Source: an uncultured Bacteroidales bacterium (GTDB taxonomy: Bacteria > Bacteroidota > Bacteroidia > Bacteroidales > Paludibacteraceae). Taken from it: 23,915 nt of DNA. The translations under genes were made by a program, and so were the position numbers. A model generated the notes under the pieces. The model was not told the DNA's origin. It was given only the letters and a program-made list of their open reading frames with translations, and did no database searches. Positions 21,026 to 23,915 of this stretch are shown one piece after another (position 1 is the stretch's first letter; each line of letters begins with the position of its first letter). The stretch lies in the NCBI GenBank assembly GCA_937915765.1, contig CALGHE010000084.1:1-23915 (forward strand), in the 5' to 3' direction.

Positions 21026-22777
21026 ATGGGAAAGAATAAGTTGCAGAAGTTCAGTGAGATGGAGCAGTTCCCTCACGTGTTTCAATACACTTTTGCCTCT
21101 TTGCAGGATATGAAAGAGCCTTTTGAGAAAAAAGGCAAATGGGCAGAGTTCTTCAAGAACGATAACCCGATTGTGCTGGAGCTTGGATGCGGAAAGGGTG
21201 AATACACGGTGGCTCTGGCCGAACTTTTTCCGGAAAAGAACTTCATCGGGGTTGATATAAAGGGCGCGAGGATGTGGACCGGAGCCAAGGATTCATACCG
21301 GAAAGGTCTCAAAAATGTGGCGTTCATCCGTACAAATATAGAGATTATAAATGCCTTCTTTGACGAAAACGAAGTGTCGGAAATATGGCTCACTTTCCCG
21401 GATCCGCAGATGAAGAAGGTGCGCAAGCGTCTGACATCAACGAGATTCATGCAGCTTTATCAGCAGCTGCTAAAGGACGGCGGGCTGATACATCTGAAGA
21501 CTGACAGCAACTTTATGTTCACATACACTTGCGAGATGGTGAAGGCGAACGGTTATCCGGTTGACTTTTGCAATGCGGATTTGTATCATTCAGACTTTTC
21601 CGACGACAAGATTCTTTCTATAAAGACGGCTTACGAACAGCAGTGGCTGGACCGAGGCCTGACAATCAAATATCTGAAATACAGGCTGATGCACAAGTCT
21701 GATTTTGTGGAGCCTGACGTGGATATTGAGTATGACTCATACAGAAGTTACAACAGAAGCAAACGGAGCGAGAAGGATTCTTCCGGCTCGACTATAAATA
21801 AGACGATGGATTTAAAAAGTATTCAGAATCTGATAGAGAGGAGACTGGCAAGCCTTGATTTGGGCAAAGAGCCGAAAGGACTTTACGAACCAATCTCTTA
21901 CGAACTCTCTCTTGGTGGCAAACGTCTGCGTCCGGCATGTTCCCTGCTTGCGTGCCAGATGTTTGGAGGTGATGTCAGAGAGGCACTCAGCGCGGCTATT
22001 GCGGTAGAGACTTTTCATAATTTCACGCTTCTGCACGATGATATTATGGACAAGGCAGACAAGAGAAGGGGCAAGCCTACTGTGCATAAGGTGTGGAACG
22101 AAAACACGGCAATTCTGTCTGGTGATGCTATGTTGACGCTCGCCTACCAGATTCTTGCGGAGTGCCGACCTAACGTGCTGAAAAAACTTCTTGACATCTT
22201 CAGCAAGACGGCTATGGAGGTTTACGAGGGTCAGCAGTTTGACATGGATTTTGAGACAAGAGACGATGTGGCAGTCGAAGAGTATATGGAGATGATTCGC
22301 CTGAAGACAGCGGTGCTGTTGGCTGCAAGCTTGAAGATGGGGGCTATTTGCGGAGGTGCTTCAGAAACCGACGCTCAGTTGCTTTATGATTTCGGAATTA
22401 ACGTGGGACTGGCGTTTCAGTTGAAAGATGACTGGCTGGACGTCTACGGCGACTCAGAAACGTTCGGGAAGAATATTGGCGGTGATATTTGCTGCAATAA
22501 AAAAACGTTCATGCTGATTAGCGCGCTGGCGAAGGCCGATGTTGGCACAAAGGTTGAACTGCAGACGTGGATAGACAAGGAGGAGTTTGACAGAGAAGAG
22601 AAGGTTTCTGCCGTCACTGCTATTTATGATAAATTGGAGATAAGCGAACTTGCTGAAAAAGAGATGAGAGAGTATTTCCAAAAGGCAATGGAAGCGCTTG
22701 GCAGAGTTTCTGTTCCGGACGAGCAAAAACAGACGCTTTCTAAGTTGGCAAACGATTTGCTTTATAGAGACAAATGA
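21026..22777 (+). CDS. trmB: TrmB tRNA (m7G46) methyltransferase fused in frame to a polyprenyl diphosphate synthase
   Basis: 583 residues with two complete enzymes. Residues 1-248 are TrmB: LELGCGKGEYT (SAM binding, from 51), FPDPQMKK (124-131), IHLKTDSNFMFTY and SIKTAYEQQWLDRG; it makes N7-methylguanosine 46 in tRNA. Residues 261-583 are a trans-isoprenyl diphosphate synthase: LGGKRLRP, first Asp-rich motif DDIMD (338-342), GDAML and second Asp-rich motif DDWLD (468-472); it builds a quinone-type or other polyprenyl chain from isopentenyl diphosphate. The joint is about 12 residues (SEKDSSGSTINK). In the two other frames TAA stops lie at 21795 and 21799, just before the ATG at 21806 that would begin a normal-length synthase. 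So this may be a true fusion, a recent 1-base indel at the trmB end, or a sequencing error; internal initiation at 21806 is also possible. It lies 25 bases after gldH, likely in the same operon. Confidence 0.9.
   Translation: MGKNKLQKFSEMEQFPHVFQYTFASLQDMKEPFEKKGKWAEFFKNDNPIVLELGCGKGEYTVALAELFPEKNFIGVDIKGARMWTGAKDSYRKGLKNVAFIRTNIEIINAFFDENEVSEIWLTFPDPQMKKVRKRLTSTRFMQLYQQLLKDGGLIHLKTDSNFMFTYTCEMVKANGYPVDFCNADLYHSDFSDDKILSIKTAYEQQWLDRGLTIKYLKYRLMHKSDFVEPDVDIEYDSYRSYNRSKRSEKDSSGSTINKTMDLKSIQNLIERRLASLDLGKEPKGLYEPISYELSLGGKRLRPACSLLACQMFGGDVREALSAAIAVETFHNFTLLHDDIMDKADKRRGKPTVHKVWNENTAILSGDAMLTLAYQILAECRPNVLKKLLDIFSKTAMEVYEGQQFDMDFETRDDVAVEEYMEMIRLKTAVLLAASLKMGAICGGASETDAQLLYDFGINVGLAFQLKDDWLDVYGDSETFGKNIGGDICCNKKTFMLISALAKADVGTKVELQTWIDKEEFDREEKVSAVTAIYDKLEISELAEKEMREYFQKAMEALGRVSVPDEQKQTLSKLANDLLYRDK
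21791..21808 (+). promoter_or_regulatory. Possible internal translation start for the prenyl synthase half
   Basis: ACTATAAATAAGACGATG: an AT-rich stretch just ahead of the in-frame ATG at 21806. Bacteroidota starts usually depend on A-rich upstream sequence rather than Shine-Dalgarno pairing, so ribosomes could begin here and make a free 323-residue synthase. This is inference from composition only. Confidence 0.3.
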
Positions 22778-22798
22778 TGTAATCAAATAGTATAGACT

Positions 22799-23512
22799 AT
22801 GCCTTATAGAAGATTACCAAACACAAACCAGTCGCGCCTGCGAGCCTTGCAACAGTTGGTGCAGGTCGGCGACGAGGTTATGGACTTGAAAGACTTGGCA
22901 TTTTCCTGCAAACTTTTGGAAGATGCGAGGGCTATGTTTGTGCGTTACAGCAGGGCTTTGGCGCAGTACAAGCAGACGGCAGAATCTCAGGTGTCGTCAA
23001 ACAAGAAGTATCAGGAGGACATAAAAAAGGCGAGGCTTTACGTTTCGCACTTTATTCAGGTGCTTAATATGTGCGTGGTCAGGGAGGAAATCAAGCCGGA
23101 GATGAAGGAACTTTACAAACTGGACGTCGCCTCTATGGCGGTGCCGGACTTGTCTTCGGACGACAGCCTCTACGAATGGGGCAGAAACATAGTGGAGGGC
23201 GAGCAAGCGCGTCTCAGACATGGCGGAACGCCTATATACAACCCTGCGATATCTAAGGTGAGTGTGCATTACGACATATTTGCCGAAGGATACAATTTCC
23301 AAAAAGTGCTGCAGAACAACACGTCGAGAGCTTTTGACTCGGTCGTTTCCTTGAACAAGGAGGTTGACGCGCTTATACTTCAGGTATGGAATGAAGTCGA
23401 GGCTTCTTTTATGAATTTGCCGATAGAAGACAGAGTGAAAAAATGTCAGAAGTACGGTGTGGTCTATTATTACCGTCGCGGCGAAAAAAAACCGATGACG
23501 GCAGGTGTGTGA
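22799..23512 (+). CDS. Uncharacterised helical cytoplasmic protein, Bacteroidales type
   Basis: 237 residues starting MPYRRLPNTNQSRLRALQQL. No signal peptide, membrane helix or enzyme motif is visible. Residues about 15-105 and 175-225 look strongly helical (charged heptad-like patterns, for example NKKYQEDIKKARLYVSHFIQ), with a less regular middle (SMAVPDLSSDDSLYEWG, GGTPIYNPAISKV). I recognise the MPYRRLPNT opening as typical of hypothetical proteins in Bacteroidales but know no function. It begins 21 bases after the TrmB/prenyl synthase gene and is probably the last gene of that operon. Its C-terminus, YGVVYYYRRGEKKPMTAGV, is basic and could contact nucleic acid, but that is only a guess. 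Confidence 0.8.
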   Translation: MPYRRLPNTNQSRLRALQQLVQVGDEVMDLKDLAFSCKLLEDARAMFVRYSRALAQYKQTAESQVSSNKKYQEDIKKARLYVSHFIQVLNMCVVREEIKPEMKELYKLDVASMAVPDLSSDDSLYEWGRNIVEGEQARLRHGGTPIYNPAISKVSVHYDIFAEGYNFQKVLQNNTSRAFDSVVSLNKEVDALILQVWNEVEASFMNLPIEDRVKKCQKYGVVYYYRRGEKKPMTAGV

Positions 23513-23592
23513 GCCAAAATGTGAAACGATAATTTTACATTTAACAGTTTTTTCAGTTGTGAAATCTTAGCACACACCCCTGCTGTAGCGGC

Positions 23593-23915
23593 CTATAGGC
23601 AGGAAACCTCTTCTTTGGTCAGCCCCGTGATTTCGGAGATTTCCTCTATGGACATGCCAAGCTTCAGCATTTTCCGGGCGGTGCTGAGCTGGGTTTCTTT
23701 GATGCCTTGGGCTAGGCCTTTCTCAATCCCCTCGGCTAGTCCTTCTGCTTTGCCCTCTGCTTTACCTTTTATCATGCCTTCCGATAACCCCTCCACTTTG
23801 CCTTTCGCAATGCCCTCGGCTAATCCCTCCGCTCTGCCTCTTGCGACGCCTTCTTCCAGTAACTCCTTGAAGTCGACATGGTCTTCAAGGGCTTTCAGGC
23901 CGGCTTCGTAGCGGG
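23593..23915 (-). CDS. Rpn/PD-(D/E)XK family nuclease or transposase, C-terminal part (5' end outside window)
   Basis: The minus-strand frame is open from the right edge to the stop TAG at 23595-23593. Visible sequence: RYEAGLKALEDHVDFKELLE, then an alternating Gly/Glu/Ala/Lys repeat (EGVARGRAEGLAEGIAKG, EGMIKGKAEGKAEGLAEG) and an ending helix pair, KMLKLGMSIEEISEITGLTK. The design matches the tail of Rpn/PDDEXK_2 proteins, including the GLTxEE ending shared with the gene at the left edge. The GTG at 23796 is inside the repeat and is not a real start. The nuclease core lies beyond the window. DNA identity with the left copy is low, so they are related but not recent duplicates. Confidence 0.82.
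   Translation of the reverse strand, partial: RYEAGLKALEDHVDFKELLEEGVARGRAEGLAEGIAKGKVEGLSEGMIKGKAEGKAEGLAEGIEKGLAQGIKETQLSTARKMLKLGMSIEEISEITGLTKEEVSCL

Overview
The window reads as a chromosomal segment of a member of the Bacteroidota, most likely the order Bacteroidales. Six promoters match the Bacteroidota pattern TTTG-19/20-TAnnTTTG, starts are preceded by A-rich stretches rather than Shine-Dalgarno sequences, and there is a GldH-type lipoprotein and a type IX secretion (T9SS) C-terminal sorting domain. The gene pairs RicT/GldH and PASTA/RluD also fit this phylum.

Layout. Positions 1-1452 hold the C-terminal tail of a PD-(D/E)XK Rpn-type nuclease (cut by the window edge) and a lipoprotein made of YD/MORN-like strand repeats. 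Positions 1931-8918 are an accessory polysaccharide and surface block: a 1427-residue secreted enzyme with two GH43 catalytic domains, two CBM6 modules and a T9SS tail, convergent with a secreted lamin-tail/CotH-kinase protein. Positions 9038-10063 encode a GT9 heptosyltransferase-like enzyme. From 10411 the window is mostly housekeeping: PASTA protein, RluD-type pseudouridine synthase, TyrRS, tRNA-Gln(UUG), HU (opposite strand), two rhomboid proteases in tandem, a membrane-anchored endonuclease/exonuclease/phosphatase protein, and ribosomal protein L34 (too short for simple ORF listing). Then follows a likely operon: DNA polymerase III delta', RicT-like PSP1 protein, GldH, a TrmB/polyprenyl-diphosphate-synthase fusion ORF, and an uncharacterised helical protein. 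The right edge holds a second, inward-facing Rpn-type nuclease tail.

How the genes relate. The dual GH43 enzyme probably removes arabinose and xylose units from plant cell-wall xylans at or outside the cell surface. The block 10411-13844 serves the envelope and translation, with PASTA and RluD translationally coupled by overlap. The 14545-17375 cluster is a compact membrane-protein operon. The 17861-23512 run has small gaps or overlaps and mixes replication, RNA processing or maturation, envelope and isoprenoid functions, as is common in Bacteroidota.

The most unusual single item is the open reading frame at 21026-22777. It joins a complete tRNA m7G46 methyltransferase to a complete trans-prenyltransferase with no stop between them, although both other frames carry a TAA just before the second domain's methionine. 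I see no CRISPR array, prophage, complete insertion sequence or recognisable new defence system. The best leads are the fusion, the paired nuclease tails at the edges, the dual-GH43 architecture and the CotH surface protein.
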